Positions 53,997 through 63,059 of a stretch of 64,000 bases of DNA are shown here, one piece after another; the stretch's first letter is position 1, and every line of letters starts with the position of its first letter. Source of the stretch: Aureimonas glaciei (GTDB lineage: Bacteria; Pseudomonadota; Alphaproteobacteria; Rhizobiales; Rhizobiaceae); contig NZ_BMJJ01000011.1 in assembly GCF_014643375.1 (NCBI RefSeq), forward strand, positions 62,389 through 126,388, written 5' to 3'. Under the pieces are notes generated by a model. That model did not search any database. It had not been told where the DNA came from and saw nothing but the letters and a program-made list of their open reading frames with translations. A program made the position numbers and the translations under genes.

Positions 53997-55085
53997 ATGC
54001 CACGGTTATCGGCCAGAATCGTCTTTTGCCTTGTCCTGTTGGGTCTTGCCGGCTGCCAGCCAGAGGAAGAGCCGCATCCGCCGGCAGTACGGCCCGTCAG
54101 GGCCGTCACCGTCGAGCCTTCTCCCTCGGCCGACAGCGTCACCCTGACCGGGTCCATCGCCGCCCGGGTGGAGGGCAACCTCTCTTTCCGAACCAGCGGA
54201 CAGATCATCGAGCGGGCCGTCGACGTCGGCGATCGGGTACGCAAGGGCCAGGTCCTCGCGCGCATCGACCCGAAGGTGCAGCAAGCCGACCTTGCCTCGG
54301 CGCGGGCGGCGCGGGAGTCGGCCGATGCCGATGTCGAGCAGGCGACCGCCGCCTTCTCCCGCTCGCAGAGCCTTTTGGACCGTGGCTTTACGACCCGTCG
54401 CGAATTCGACGCCGCGGATCGGGCGCTGAAGGTGGCACGGGCCAATGCCGCCTCCGCCGTGGCGCGGTTTGAAAGCGCCGAGGAAACCCTGTCCTACACG
54501 AACCTGACGGCGGAGGCCGACGGCATCGTGACGGCGCGCGAACTGGACACGGGCGAGATCGCCCAGGCCGCCGCGACCGTGTTCACGGTTGCGTTCGACG
54601 GTCCGCGCGACGCGGTGTTCGAGGTGTACGAAAGCCTCCTGCTCGGCGGCCGTCAGCCGCCGCAGGTCACGGTCGCGCTGGCCGCCGACCCCTCCGTGGA
54701 GGCGCGGGGCCGCATCCGCGAGGTCTCGCCGACGGTCGACCGTCAGACCGGAACGGTCAGGGTGAAGGTGGGTCTCGAGGCGACACCGGCGGCGATGACG
54801 CTCGGCGCGGCGGTCGTCGGGACGGCCGACCGTCCCTCCGGGCCGGTGATCACCGTTCCCGCCTCGGCGATCACCGCTCTGGACGGCGAGACCGCCGTCT
54901 GGGTGTTCGATCCGGCCAGCGGCCAGGCCTTGCCGCGCCCGGTCACCGTCGTCTCCTACCAGGCGTCGACCGTGACGGTTCGCGACGGCCTCGCCACGGG
55001 CGACCGCGTGATCATCGAGGGCACCAAGCTGCTGCGACCGGGCGAGACGGTCGTCCTGGCCAAGGAAGAGGGTAACGCCCGGTGA
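53997..55085 (+). CDS. RND efflux periplasmic adaptor, lipoprotein (first)
   Basis: Membrane fusion protein of 362 residues with lipobox LGLAGC (Cys20). Layout of the AcrA/MexA family: N-terminal lipoyl half (GNLSFRTSGQIIERAVDVGDRV), alpha-helical hairpin (about 95-165), second lipoyl half (YTNLTAEADGIVTAR), beta-barrel and membrane-proximal domains (VITVPASAITALDGE). It bridges the RND pump and an outer-membrane channel, which is not encoded here. Overlaps the second adaptor by 4 nt (GTGA). Confidence 0.93.
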   Translation: MPRLSARIVFCLVLLGLAGCQPEEEPHPPAVRPVRAVTVEPSPSADSVTLTGSIAARVEGNLSFRTSGQIIERAVDVGDRVRKGQVLARIDPKVQQADLASARAARESADADVEQATAAFSRSQSLLDRGFTTRREFDAADRALKVARANAASAVARFESAEETLSYTNLTAEADGIVTARELDTGEIAQAAATVFTVAFDGPRDAVFEVYESLLLGGRQPPQVTVALAADPSVEARGRIREVSPTVDRQTGTVRVKVGLEATPAAMTLGAAVVGTADRPSGPVITVPASAITALDGETAVWVFDPASGQALPRPVTVVSYQASTVTVRDGLATGDRVIIEGTKLLRPGETVVLAKEEGNAR

Positions 55086-56146
55086 AACCGCTCTATCCCC
55101 TTTCCCTCCTGCTTCTCCTCCTCGCCGGCTGCCAGGAGGAACCCGCGCCCGTGGCGATCGTCCGGCCCGTCAAGTCGATGCTGGTGCAGCCTTTCGGCGA
55201 GCAGCCGGTCAGCTTCACGGGGACCGTCGAGCCGCAGGTCAGCACCGATTTCAGCTTTCAGATCCTCGGACGGATCGTCGATCGGCGCGTCAACGTCGGC
55301 GATACCGTCGCCGCGGGCGCCGTGCTCGCAACGCTCGATCCCACCGTTCAGGCGCAGGACGTGCAGGCGGCGGAGGCGGCCCTCGTCAGCGCGCAGGCCT
55401 CGTTGTCGAACGCGACGGGCGTCGCATCCCGCCAGCGCGCCCTGGCAGCTTCCCGCATTGCGACGCAGGCGGTCGTCGATCAGGCGGAGCAATCGCTCCA
55501 GTCCGCTCGCTCCGCCGTCCTCCAGGCCGAAGCGGCACTGGAAAAGGCTCGGGAGCAACTGGGATATACCCGGCTTGCTGCCCGCACGCCCGGCATCGTC
55601 ACCGCCGTGTCGGCCGAGGCGGGACAGGTCGTTTCGCCCGGCCAGGCGATCGTGACGATCGCGCGTCCCGACCTTCGCGACGCGGTGGTCGATCTGCCCG
55701 ACCATTATGCCGCCGCCCTGGCCCCGGGGGCGATGCTCCGGGTGCAGCTCGAGCTCGATGCGAACGTGGCGGCGCAGGGCACCGTCCGTGAAGTCGCGCC
55801 GATGGCCGACCCCGTCACCCGCGCGCGGCGTGTGAAGATCGCGCTGCAAAACCCGCCGGCGGGCTTTCGCCTCGGCTCCATCGTGAAGGTCGCCCTGCCC
55901 GTGGGCGCGGAAGGGGCGCTGGCTTTGCCGGCCTCGGCGGTCCTGCGCCGGGACGGAAAAACCTTCGTCTGGGTGATCGCGGCGGGAGGCGACACGGTGG
56001 CGCTTCGTCCGGTGGACGTCCGGGAAGAGGCGGACGGGCGCCTTGCCGTCGTCGACGGCCTCGAGGCGGGCGAGCGGGTGGCCGCCGCCGGCGTCAACAG
56101 CCTCACCGATGGCCAGCGCGTGAAGATCCAGGAGACGAACCGGTGA
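55082..56146 (+). CDS. RND efflux periplasmic adaptor, lipoprotein (second)
   Basis: Second membrane fusion protein, 354 residues, lipobox LLAGC (Cys17), starting with GTG inside the previous stop. Same domain order as its neighbour: lipoyl half FSFQILGRIVDRRVNVGD, long helical hairpin rich in Ala/Gln (about 90-160), second half YTRLAARTPGIVTAV, then beta-barrel. The two adaptors share order and spacing but little identity, so they likely form an alternating heteromer rather than being a fresh duplication. Confidence 0.93.
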   Translation: MKPLYPLSLLLLLLAGCQEEPAPVAIVRPVKSMLVQPFGEQPVSFTGTVEPQVSTDFSFQILGRIVDRRVNVGDTVAAGAVLATLDPTVQAQDVQAAEAALVSAQASLSNATGVASRQRALAASRIATQAVVDQAEQSLQSARSAVLQAEAALEKAREQLGYTRLAARTPGIVTAVSAEAGQVVSPGQAIVTIARPDLRDAVVDLPDHYAAALAPGAMLRVQLELDANVAAQGTVREVAPMADPVTRARRVKIALQNPPAGFRLGSIVKVALPVGAEGALALPASAVLRRDGKTFVWVIAAGGDTVALRPVDVREEADGRLAVVDGLEAGERVAAAGVNSLTDGQRVKIQETNR

Positions 56147-59100
56147 AGTCCTTCAACCTGTCCGAATGGGCGCTGAGCCACCGCTCGCTGCTCTGGTACT
56201 TCATCATCGTTTTCTCGTTCGCGGGTTTCTTTTCCTACCTCAATCTCGGGCGGGAGGAGGATCCGGCCTTCACGGTCAAGACGATGATCATCACCGTACA
56301 GTGGCCGGGCGCCACCGTGGACGAGACGATCAAGCAGGTCACCGAGCGGATCGAGAAGAAGCTCGAGGAGCTGCCGCAGCTCGACTACACCCGCTCCATG
56401 ACGCGGCCGGGCTCGACGACGATTTTCGTCAACCTTCTCGACACGACGAAGGCGAAGGACGTGCCGGTGACGTGGACGCGGGCGCGCAACCTCGTCCGAG
56501 ACATCGCCGGCAGCCTGCCGCAGGGCATCGTCGGCCCCCAGTTCAACGACAGTTTCGGCGACGTCTACGGCAACATCTACGCCTTCACCGCGGACGGCTT
56601 TTCCCAGCGCGAGCTGCGCGATCTGGTCGAGGACGCGCGCTCCAAGGTGCTGACCGTTCCCAATGTCGGCAAGGTCGACATTCTCGGGGCCGAGGACGAG
56701 GTCATCTATCTCGAGTTCTCGGCCCGTCGCCTGGCGGCCTATGGCATCACCCAGCAGAACGTCGTCGCAACCCTCCAGGCCCAGAACGCGGTCACCCCCT
56801 CGGGCGTCATCGAGGCGGGCGCCGAACGCATCAGCATCCGCGTGGGGGGCCAGTTCGCCTCCGAGGAAAGCCTTCGAAGCCTGAACCTCAGGGTCAACGA
56901 CCGCTTTTTCCGTCTGTCGGACGTCGCGGAGATCAGGCGCGGCTATGTCGATCCGCCGTCGAACCTCTTCCGGTTCAACGGGCAGCCGGCCATTGCCTTG
57001 GCCGTCGGCGTGAAGGCCGGCGCCAACCTCCTGGCCTTCGGCGAGGAACTCGACGGGGAGATGAAGCGGATCGAGGGCGAACTGCCCATCGGCATCGGCA
57101 TCCACCTCGTCTCCGACCAGCCCCTCGTCGTCGACGAGGCGGTATCGGGATTCACCAGAGCGCTGTTCGAGGCCATCGCCATCGTCCTGGTCGTCAGCTT
57201 CGTCAGCCTCGGCCTTCGCGCTGGCCTCGTCGTCGCCGTCGCAATTCCGCTGACCCTCGCCATGACCTTTGTGGTGATGGAATATCTCGGCATCTCGCTC
57301 CAGCGCATCTCGCTCGGCGCGCTGATCATCGCGCTGGGCCTTCTGGTCGACGATGCGATGATCGCGGTGGAGATGATGGTGGCGCGGCTCGAAGCCGGCG
57401 ACACGATCCAGAAGGCGGCGACCGCGGTCTGGACGACCACCGCCATGCCGATGCTGACGGGCACCCTCGTCACCGTCGCCGGGTTCATCCCGGTCGGCCT
57501 GAATTCCAGCGCCGCCGGCGAGTTCACCTTCACGCTCTTCGTGGTCATGGCCGCCGCGCTGATCCTGTCCTGGATCGTCGCGGTGCTGTTCACGCCGCTG
57601 ATCGGCGTGGTGCTGCTGCCGAAGACCATGAAGAAGCACCAGGAGAAGAAGGGCTGGTTCACCCGCGCCTTCGGCCGGCTCCTTCGCCTCTGCATGCGCT
57701 GGCGATGGGTCACCATCATCGCGACGGTCGCGGCCTTCGGCGGATCGCTTTACGGCATGCAGTTCGTTCAGCAGCAGTTCTTCCCCTCCTCGGACCGGAC
57801 CGAACTGATCGTCGACTGGAACCTGCCGCAGAATGCCTCGATCGCGCAGACGCTGTCGGAGATCTCCCGCTTCGAGCGCGAGCAGCTCACGGGCAACGAG
57901 GGTGTCGAGCGCTGGTCCAGCTATATCGGCCAGGGCGCGCCGCGCTTCGTCCTCTCCCTCGACGTCCAGCCGGGCACGCCGGCCTTCGGCCAGATGGTGA
58001 TCGTGACGAAGGACATCGAGACGCGAAACCGGCTGCGGACCGAGTTCACCGACTACCTCGTTCGGACCTTTCCGAACACGGATGCCTATGTGAAGCTCCT
58101 CGACATCGGTCCGCCCGTCGGTCGGCCCGTCGCCTATCGGCTCTCCGGGCCCGACATCCAGACGGTCCGCCGTCTTTCGCTCGAACTCGGCAACGTCATC
58201 GGGGCGAACGAGAGCCTCGACGAGGTCGTCTACGATTGGAGCGAGCCGTCGCGGGTCGTGCGCATCGACGTCATGCAGGACCGCGCCCGCCAACTCGGCG
58301 TTTCCTCCGAGACGATCGCCTCGACGATCAACGGCATTGTCGGTGGAACGACGGTGACGGAGGTTCGCGACGGCATCTACCTCATCGACATCGTCGGCCG
58401 GGCCGTGGCCGCGGAGCGCGGATCGATCGAGACGCTGCGCGACCTCCAGCTCCCGTCGGGAGACGGACGCTCCGTGCCGCTCGCGGCGGTCGCCAATCTC
58501 CGCTACGGGGTCGAGCAGCCACTGGTCTGGACGCGCTCGCGCGTTCCCACGGTGACGGTTCGGGCCGGTATCGTCGGCGCCTTGCAGCCGGCCACCGTCG
58601 TGCAGCAGCTCGCCCCGGCCGTCGACACGTTCACCCAGGCGCTTCCCGCCGGCTACCGGTTGGAGCTCGGCGGCTCCGTCGAGGAGAGCGCCAAGGGCCT
58701 CGGTCCAATCGTCGCCGTCGCCCCGCTCATGATCTTCGCCATGGCGACCATTCTGATGGTGCAGCTCCAGAGCTTCAGCCGTCTGATCCTCGTCTTCGCG
58801 GTCGCGCCGCTGGCTCTCATCGGCGTCGTCGCGGCGCTGCTGCCCAGCGGAGCCCCCATGGGATTTGTCGCCATCCTCGGCATTCTCGCTTTGATCGGCA
58901 TTCTCATCCGCAACTCGGTCATCCTGGTGGTGCAGATCGAGGACCACATCCGCGACGGGTTCGACCGGTGGGACGCGGTGGTCGACGCGACGGAGCACCG
59001 GATGCGGCCGATCCTGCTGACGGCCGCGGCGGCCAGCCTCGCGCTGATCCCGATCGCACGGGAGATCTTCTGGGGGCCCATGGCCTTCGCCATGATGGGC

Positions 59101-59250
59101 GGCATCATCGTCGGAACGGTGCTGACCTTGCTCTTCCTGCCGGCCCTCTACGTCGCCTGGTTCCGGATCAAGGCTCCGCCTCGGGACGGCGCGAAGGAGG
59201 ACACCCTGCCAGGATCGCCGAACGCGCTCCCGGCACCCGGAGGCGGCTGA
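56143..59250 (+). CDS. RND efflux pump inner-membrane subunit (AcrB superfamily)
   Basis: Proton-driven exporter of 1035 residues: 12 helices and two large periplasmic loops (about 40-330 and 560-850). Helix 4 keeps the proton-relay pair Asp403-Asp404 (LLVDDAMIAVE). In helix 10 the position of the conserved Lys (940 in AcrB) is Arg923 (LIRNSVIL), a change seen in some branches of the superfamily. GTG start with 4-nt overlap to the second adaptor. Two dedicated adaptors are the mark of the subgroup; an outer-membrane factor is absent here. Confidence 0.94.
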   Translation: MKSFNLSEWALSHRSLLWYFIIVFSFAGFFSYLNLGREEDPAFTVKTMIITVQWPGATVDETIKQVTERIEKKLEELPQLDYTRSMTRPGSTTIFVNLLDTTKAKDVPVTWTRARNLVRDIAGSLPQGIVGPQFNDSFGDVYGNIYAFTADGFSQRELRDLVEDARSKVLTVPNVGKVDILGAEDEVIYLEFSARRLAAYGITQQNVVATLQAQNAVTPSGVIEAGAERISIRVGGQFASEESLRSLNLRVNDRFFRLSDVAEIRRGYVDPPSNLFRFNGQPAIALAVGVKAGANLLAFGEELDGEMKRIEGELPIGIGIHLVSDQPLVVDEAVSGFTRALFEAIAIVLVVSFVSLGLRAGLVVAVAIPLTLAMTFVVMEYLGISLQRISLGALIIALGLLVDDAMIAVEMMVARLEAGDTIQKAATAVWTTTAMPMLTGTLVTVAGFIPVGLNSSAAGEFTFTLFVVMAAALILSWIVAVLFTPLIGVVLLPKTMKKHQEKKGWFTRAFGRLLRLCMRWRWVTIIATVAAFGGSLYGMQFVQQQFFPSSDRTELIVDWNLPQNASIAQTLSEISRFEREQLTGNEGVERWSSYIGQGAPRFVLSLDVQPGTPAFGQMVIVTKDIETRNRLRTEFTDYLVRTFPNTDAYVKLLDIGPPVGRPVAYRLSGPDIQTVRRLSLELGNVIGANESLDEVVYDWSEPSRVVRIDVMQDRARQLGVSSETIASTINGIVGGTTVTEVRDGIYLIDIVGRAVAAERGSIETLRDLQLPSGDGRSVPLAAVANLRYGVEQPLVWTRSRVPTVTVRAGIVGALQPATVVQQLAPAVDTFTQALPAGYRLELGGSVEESAKGLGPIVAVAPLMIFAMATILMVQLQSFSRLILVFAVAPLALIGVVAALLPSGAPMGFVAILGILALIGILIRNSVILVVQIEDHIRDGFDRWDAVVDATEHRMRPILLTAAAASLALIPIAREIFWGPMAFAMMGGIIVGTVLTLLFLPALYVAWFRIKAPPRDGAKEDTLPGSPNALPAPGGG

Positions 59251-59276
59251 CGTCCTGACGCGGCTCCGTGACGAGA

Positions 59277-61433
59277 TCACTTCGGGAGACGGACCTCCAA
59301 TCCCGTCCATCGCGCGGCGAACGCCCAGACATCGGCCATCTCCTCGATCATCTTGTCGGTCGGCTTGCCGGCGCCGTGGCCCGCCCGCGTGTCCACCCGC
59401 AGCAGCCGCGGACGCGGGCCGAGGTCGGCGGACTGAAGGGCGGCGACGTATTTGAAGCTGTGCGCCGGGACGACCCGGTCGTCCGTATCGGCGGTCGTCG
59501 CCAGGATGGCGGGGTAGGTCAGGCCCGACCGGATCTGGTGATAGGGCGAGTAGGACAGGAGGTTGCGGAAATCCGCCTCGACGGCCGGATCGCCATATTC
59601 CTGGACCCAGTGCTGGCCACTGGTGAAGCGGTCGAAGCGCAGCATGTCGAGGACGCCGACGTTGGGCATCGCCGCCGCGAAGAGGTCGGGCCGCTGATTG
59701 ACGACGGCGCCGACGAGGAGGCCGCCATTGGATCCGCCCTGGATCGCGAGCCCGTCCGGCGAGGTGATGCCCTCCGCCTTCAGGAACTCGGCGGCCGCGA
59801 TGAAGTCGTCGAAGACGTTCTGCTTGCGCTGGAGCCGCCCCGCATCGTGCCAGGCCTTTCCATACTCGCCGCCGCCGCGGATGTTGGCGACGGCATAGAC
59901 GCCGCCCTGCTCCACCCAGGCCATCACCTCGGGCGAGTAGTAGGGAACCATGGGGATGCCGTAGCCGCCATAGCCGGAGAGCACGGTCGGCGCCGGTCCC
60001 GCGACGTCGCGGCGTCGGACGACGAAGATCGGCACCCTGGTTCCGTCCTTCGAAGCGTAGAAGCGCTGTTCCACGATGACCTGATCGAGATCGACCGTCG
60101 GCGCCGCCCAGACGGTGCGCGTGTTGGCGGCCGCGTCGAAGCGATAGACGGTGGTGGGCGCATCGAGGCTGGTGAAGACGAAGAAGCCCTCGTCGTCACC
60201 CGGACGGCCGCGAAAGCCCCCCGCCGTGCCGATGCCCGGCAGGTCGAGCGTGCCGTCCGCCGTTCCGTCCAGCTGGCGCAGGAGAACCTCTGTCTTCGCG
60301 TCGACGAGATAGGAGGTGAGCAGGCGGTCGCCGATCAGGGCTGCCTCGAAGAGCGTTGCGTCCGGCCGTTCGGCGACGATCTCCACCACCGCCCGTGTCG
60401 CCGCCGCGAGATCGAGGGTGACGATCTTCCCGCGGGGGGCGCCGTCCTGCGTCGACAGGAAGAGCTTGGTGCCGATATTGCCCGCGAGCGTCCAGCCCTG
60501 GTCGAAGGCCGGCACGACGGTCCGCATCGGCCAGTCCGGATCCAGGAGATCGACCACGACGAGCGCGTTGCCGCCCGTCAGCGCCGTCGAATAGATCACG
60601 GCATAGCGCCCGTCGGGCGTCACGTTCACCGTGTGAATCAGCGGAATGTCCGATGCCGGCGCATGGACGAGCCGGTCCTCGGACTGCGGTGTGCCGAGCC
60701 GGTGGAAATAGACGGCATGCTCGGCCACCTTCGCTTCGAAGCCCGCTTCCTTCTCTGGCCTCGGATTGCGGGAGTAGAAGAAGCCCGATCCGTTCTTCGC
60801 CCAGGCGATGCGCGTGAAGCGGGCCCAGCGGATCTCGTCCTCGAGGATCACGCCGCTCTCGATGTTCATCACGCGGATCGTGCGCCAGTCCGATCCGCCG
60901 TCCTGGACGGCAAAGGCCAGATGGCTTCCGTCTTCCGACGGTGCCCATTCCGCCAGAGCGGTGGCGGCATCCGTCGACCAGTCGTTGGGGTCCAAGACGA
61001 CGCGGTCGGCGCCGCCGACGCCCTCGCGGACGAAGAGGACGGACTGGTTGTCGAGCCCGGCATTGCGGGTGAAGAAGTATCGCTCGCCCCGCTTCTCCGG
61101 CGCCGTCAGGCGCTCGTGGTCGAACAGGGCCGTCAGCCGCTGCCGGAAGATGTCGCGCCCCGGCAGGCCCGCGAGATAGGGAGCGGAAAGATCGTTCTGG
61201 GCTTCGATCCAGCGGGCGACGTCCGCGCTCCTGCGGGCATCGCTCTCGAGCCAGCGATAGGGATCGGCGATGGCCGTGCCGAACTTTTCGTCGACGACGT
61301 CGCCGCGCTCGGTCTCGGGATAGATCATGGCGGTCTCCTCGTTGGCGTTGGCCGGGCTGCCCGAAAGCGCCAGGGCCCATGCGAAACAGAATCGGGAAGC
61401 GAAGCCGGCATGCCGGGTTGCAGACGTTTCCAT
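59277..61433 (-). CDS. Secreted prolyl oligopeptidase family serine peptidase
   Basis: S9A-type peptidase of 718 residues that cuts short peptides after proline. A signal-like N-terminus ends SPANA, so it should be periplasmic, unlike animal prolyl oligopeptidases. N-terminal seven-blade propeller (about 90-430) and alpha/beta-hydrolase domain with Ser568 (QGGSNGG), Asp651 (DDRVVP) and His686 (RAGHGAG); the SGYGGYG and NIRGGGEYG motifs are also intact. ATG 61433 has GGAGAG 5 nt ahead. Convergent with the RND gene, 26 nt apart; downstream of a tetR gene. Confidence 0.93.
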   Translation of the reverse strand: METSATRHAGFASRFCFAWALALSGSPANANEETAMIYPETERGDVVDEKFGTAIADPYRWLESDARRSADVARWIEAQNDLSAPYLAGLPGRDIFRQRLTALFDHERLTAPEKRGERYFFTRNAGLDNQSVLFVREGVGGADRVVLDPNDWSTDAATALAEWAPSEDGSHLAFAVQDGGSDWRTIRVMNIESGVILEDEIRWARFTRIAWAKNGSGFFYSRNPRPEKEAGFEAKVAEHAVYFHRLGTPQSEDRLVHAPASDIPLIHTVNVTPDGRYAVIYSTALTGGNALVVVDLLDPDWPMRTVVPAFDQGWTLAGNIGTKLFLSTQDGAPRGKIVTLDLAAATRAVVEIVAERPDATLFEAALIGDRLLTSYLVDAKTEVLLRQLDGTADGTLDLPGIGTAGGFRGRPGDDEGFFVFTSLDAPTTVYRFDAAANTRTVWAAPTVDLDQVIVEQRFYASKDGTRVPIFVVRRRDVAGPAPTVLSGYGGYGIPMVPYYSPEVMAWVEQGGVYAVANIRGGGEYGKAWHDAGRLQRKQNVFDDFIAAAEFLKAEGITSPDGLAIQGGSNGGLLVGAVVNQRPDLFAAAMPNVGVLDMLRFDRFTSGQHWVQEYGDPAVEADFRNLLSYSPYHQIRSGLTYPAILATTADTDDRVVPAHSFKYVAALQSADLGPRPRLLRVDTRAGHGAGKPTDKMIEEMADVWAFAARWTGLEVRLPK

Positions 61434-61606
61434 CGAAGCTCTCCGTCGTGGCGTGCAGATCCGCCCAGCCCATCTCGGCACCGCGGCGTCCCGGCACGCG
61501 CCGGCACGAGAGCGCCGTGCGTCCCAGGGGAAGCACAAAGGACGCTCTGTCTTGTTGAGTTCAGAGCCTACGGCGATTGGCCGAATTCACCCCATCGCAG
61601 GGGGCT

Positions 61607-62227
61607 CTAGCGTCCGACCGGATCGCAGATCGGCAGGATACTCGCCGCCCGGATCGCGGCAGCCAGCTGCGCGGTCGCCTCGGCCTGTTCGTAGTACTGG
61701 CCGTCGTTGACGGCTGCCGAACAGATCTCCTCGTCGACGACCCGAATGGCGGCCATGATCATGGCCGTGCAGAGCTTGACGTCGAAATCCCGGGGCGAAC
61801 GCTTGGCGCGGTCGGCGATGACCGGGACCAGTTCCGCCTCGGCCTGGTGGCAGGCCATCAACCAGGAGGAGCGTAGGGCCGGCTCCTTCGGAAGCATGGC
61901 GATGATGCGCACGACCGCGATCCCGTCGCGAACGAACTGCTCGTCCGCCACGAAGCTGGCAATCGTAGCCTGGAGATAGGCCTCGATCGACAGGCTGCGG
62001 GGCCATTTCGCCAGATGCCCGACGAAGCGCAGTTCCGTGGCGAGGAACAAGGGCTCGATGCAGGCTTCCTTGGAGCGGAAGTAGCGCCAGACGGTGCGTT
62101 TCGAGAGCCCCGAGGCCGCCGCGATGTCGTCGCCTGTGGTCCCGTCGACGCCGTGCCGGCAGAACAGATCCGCCGCATGACGGGAAACCGCGAGCCGCGC
62201 CTCTTCTGCTTTCGAGCGTTCGATCAT
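61607..62227 (-). CDS. TetR family regulator
   Basis: Regulator of 206 residues with HTH at about 10-55 (AADLFCRHGVDGTTGDDIA, then LSKRTVWRYFRSKEACIEP) and a helical C-terminal domain. Located 173 nt upstream of the prolyl oligopeptidase in the same direction; the gap has room for a separate promoter, so co-regulation is only possible. A perfect 7-bp-arm palindrome lies 33 nt before its start (62261-62280) and is a likely autoregulatory site. Confidence 0.9.
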   Translation of the reverse strand: MIERSKAEEARLAVSRHAADLFCRHGVDGTTGDDIAAASGLSKRTVWRYFRSKEACIEPLFLATELRFVGHLAKWPRSLSIEAYLQATIASFVADEQFVRDGIAVVRIIAMLPKEPALRSSWLMACHQAEAELVPVIADRAKRSPRDFDVKLCTAMIMAAIRVVDEEICSAAVNDGQYYEQAEATAQLAAAIRAASILPICDPVGR

Positions 62228-62260
62228 GGGCCCCGTGGATTCGTCGCGATGCCACCGTGT

Positions 62261-62280
62261 TCTGACCGGAAAAGGTCAGA
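62261..62280. promoter_or_regulatory. Palindrome before the tetR gene at 62227
   Basis: Perfect inverted repeat TCTGACC / GGTCAGA with a 6-bp spacer (GGAAAA), between the small lipoprotein stop (62298) and the tetR start (62227). Operator is preferred over terminator because no U-tract follows and the spacing fits a TetR dimer. Confidence 0.6.
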
Positions 62281-62297
62281 CTCTCAAGCACGGACAG

Positions 62298-62624
62298 CTA
62301 GTCGCGCTTCTCGTGGCGGCGGTGGCGGCGCCGGTCGTCGCGCATCTCCTGCGCGTTGCGGGCGATCTCGGAATGGATGCGGGCCTGCTCGGCGAAACGC
62401 AGGCTCGCGTTGTCCCGGCGCTCCTGCTGCCGGAGCATGCACTCGGTGTGCGCCGAGGTGCCGTAGCGCGCGCCCATGCTGGAGCACGACCGCCGATCGT
62501 CGTCGAGGTTCGCCCGGCGCTCCTGTTCGGGCGACAGGCATCCGGTCAAAGCGATGGCGAGCATGCCGATGCCGCCGATCGAGAGGGCGGACCGGCTGGT
62601 ACGGCTGATGCTGAAGAATGGCAT
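62298..62624 (-). CDS. Small basic lipoprotein, unknown
   Basis: A 108-residue protein with lipobox IALTGC (Cys29). After the anchor the chain is rich in Arg, Glu and Gln, carries two more cysteines (CSSMGARYGTSAHTEC) about 15 residues apart that may form a disulfide, and ends in a cluster of Arg/His (RRRHRRHEKRD). Similar small lipoproteins are common in Rhizobiales and are uncharacterised. ATG 62624 is chosen so that the signal begins at the N-terminus; the frame runs further upstream without a signal. Envelope role inferred. Confidence 0.8.
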   Translation of the reverse strand: MPFFSISRTSRSALSIGGIGMLAIALTGCLSPEQERRANLDDDRRSCSSMGARYGTSAHTECMLRQQERRDNASLRFAEQARIHSEIARNAQEMRDDRRRHRRHEKRD

Positions 62625-63059
62625 GCGCTCACTTTCGTTGGCGGGGAGCCGATGGCCGGCCCCTTCGTGTTCAGCGCGTGAAAACCCGAGACCAGATTTC
62701 AAACGCAGCGGGTACCGTCACTTGGTGTCATTCTGAATGTCACTAAGTGACATAAAAAGCAAGAGGCCTGTGGACGGTTCCGTCAGGCCGCGCAGAGGGG
62801 CGCACTGAATCGCGATGAGACGATCGGTGTCGGGCGCCGCGATTCCCGCTGACTGTGCTATGGCGGGAACGGTTCTCCCGCCCACGGGTCGCCCGTGTCG
62901 GCGTCGTCTCTCCGGAACAACCTGCGGTGCGTCGGCCCAGGGAGCACCCCAGCGGCGACGGTCTCGAACACCGCTTCGCCGTCGTCCGGTTCGTGTACCG
63001 TCGGGGGCACGGTTCGAGCCGACCACCGCATCCCGCCCACCCCCAGTCAGGATGAGCCC
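62625..63059. other. Intergenic region with two related palindromes
   Basis: 435 nt between divergent genes. Near its left end are two similar boxes: a perfect 17-nt palindrome ATGTCACT-A-AGTGACAT (62737-62753) and a diverged copy GTCACTTGGTGTCAT (62717-62731), 12 of 15 bases alike. The remaining 300 nt are GC-rich and show no convincing gene. Confidence 0.65.
62717..62753. promoter_or_regulatory. Tandem operator-like palindromes
   Basis: Box A GTCACTTGGTGTCAT (62717-62731) and box B, a perfect palindrome with arms ATGTCACT and AGTGACAT (62737-62753), about 21 bp apart centre to centre (two helical turns). They lie about 95-130 nt before the lipoprotein start on the minus strand and more than 300 nt from the antiporter. 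The binding protein is unknown; the TetR at 61607 is a candidate. Confidence 0.65.

Noticed and set aside
56166-59258. Same-strand open frame of 1030 codons in another frame of the RND gene
   Set aside because: Arg/Gly/Pro-rich frame-shifted translation; the true frame has clear RND motifs and coupled start.
55705-59310. Minus-strand open frame of 1201 codons opposite the RND pump
   Set aside because: Antisense shadow: charged low-complexity translation without domains, spanning the boundary of two real genes.
59268-61610. Plus-strand open frame opposite the prolyl oligopeptidase
   Set aside because: Shadow of a gene with an intact catalytic triad.
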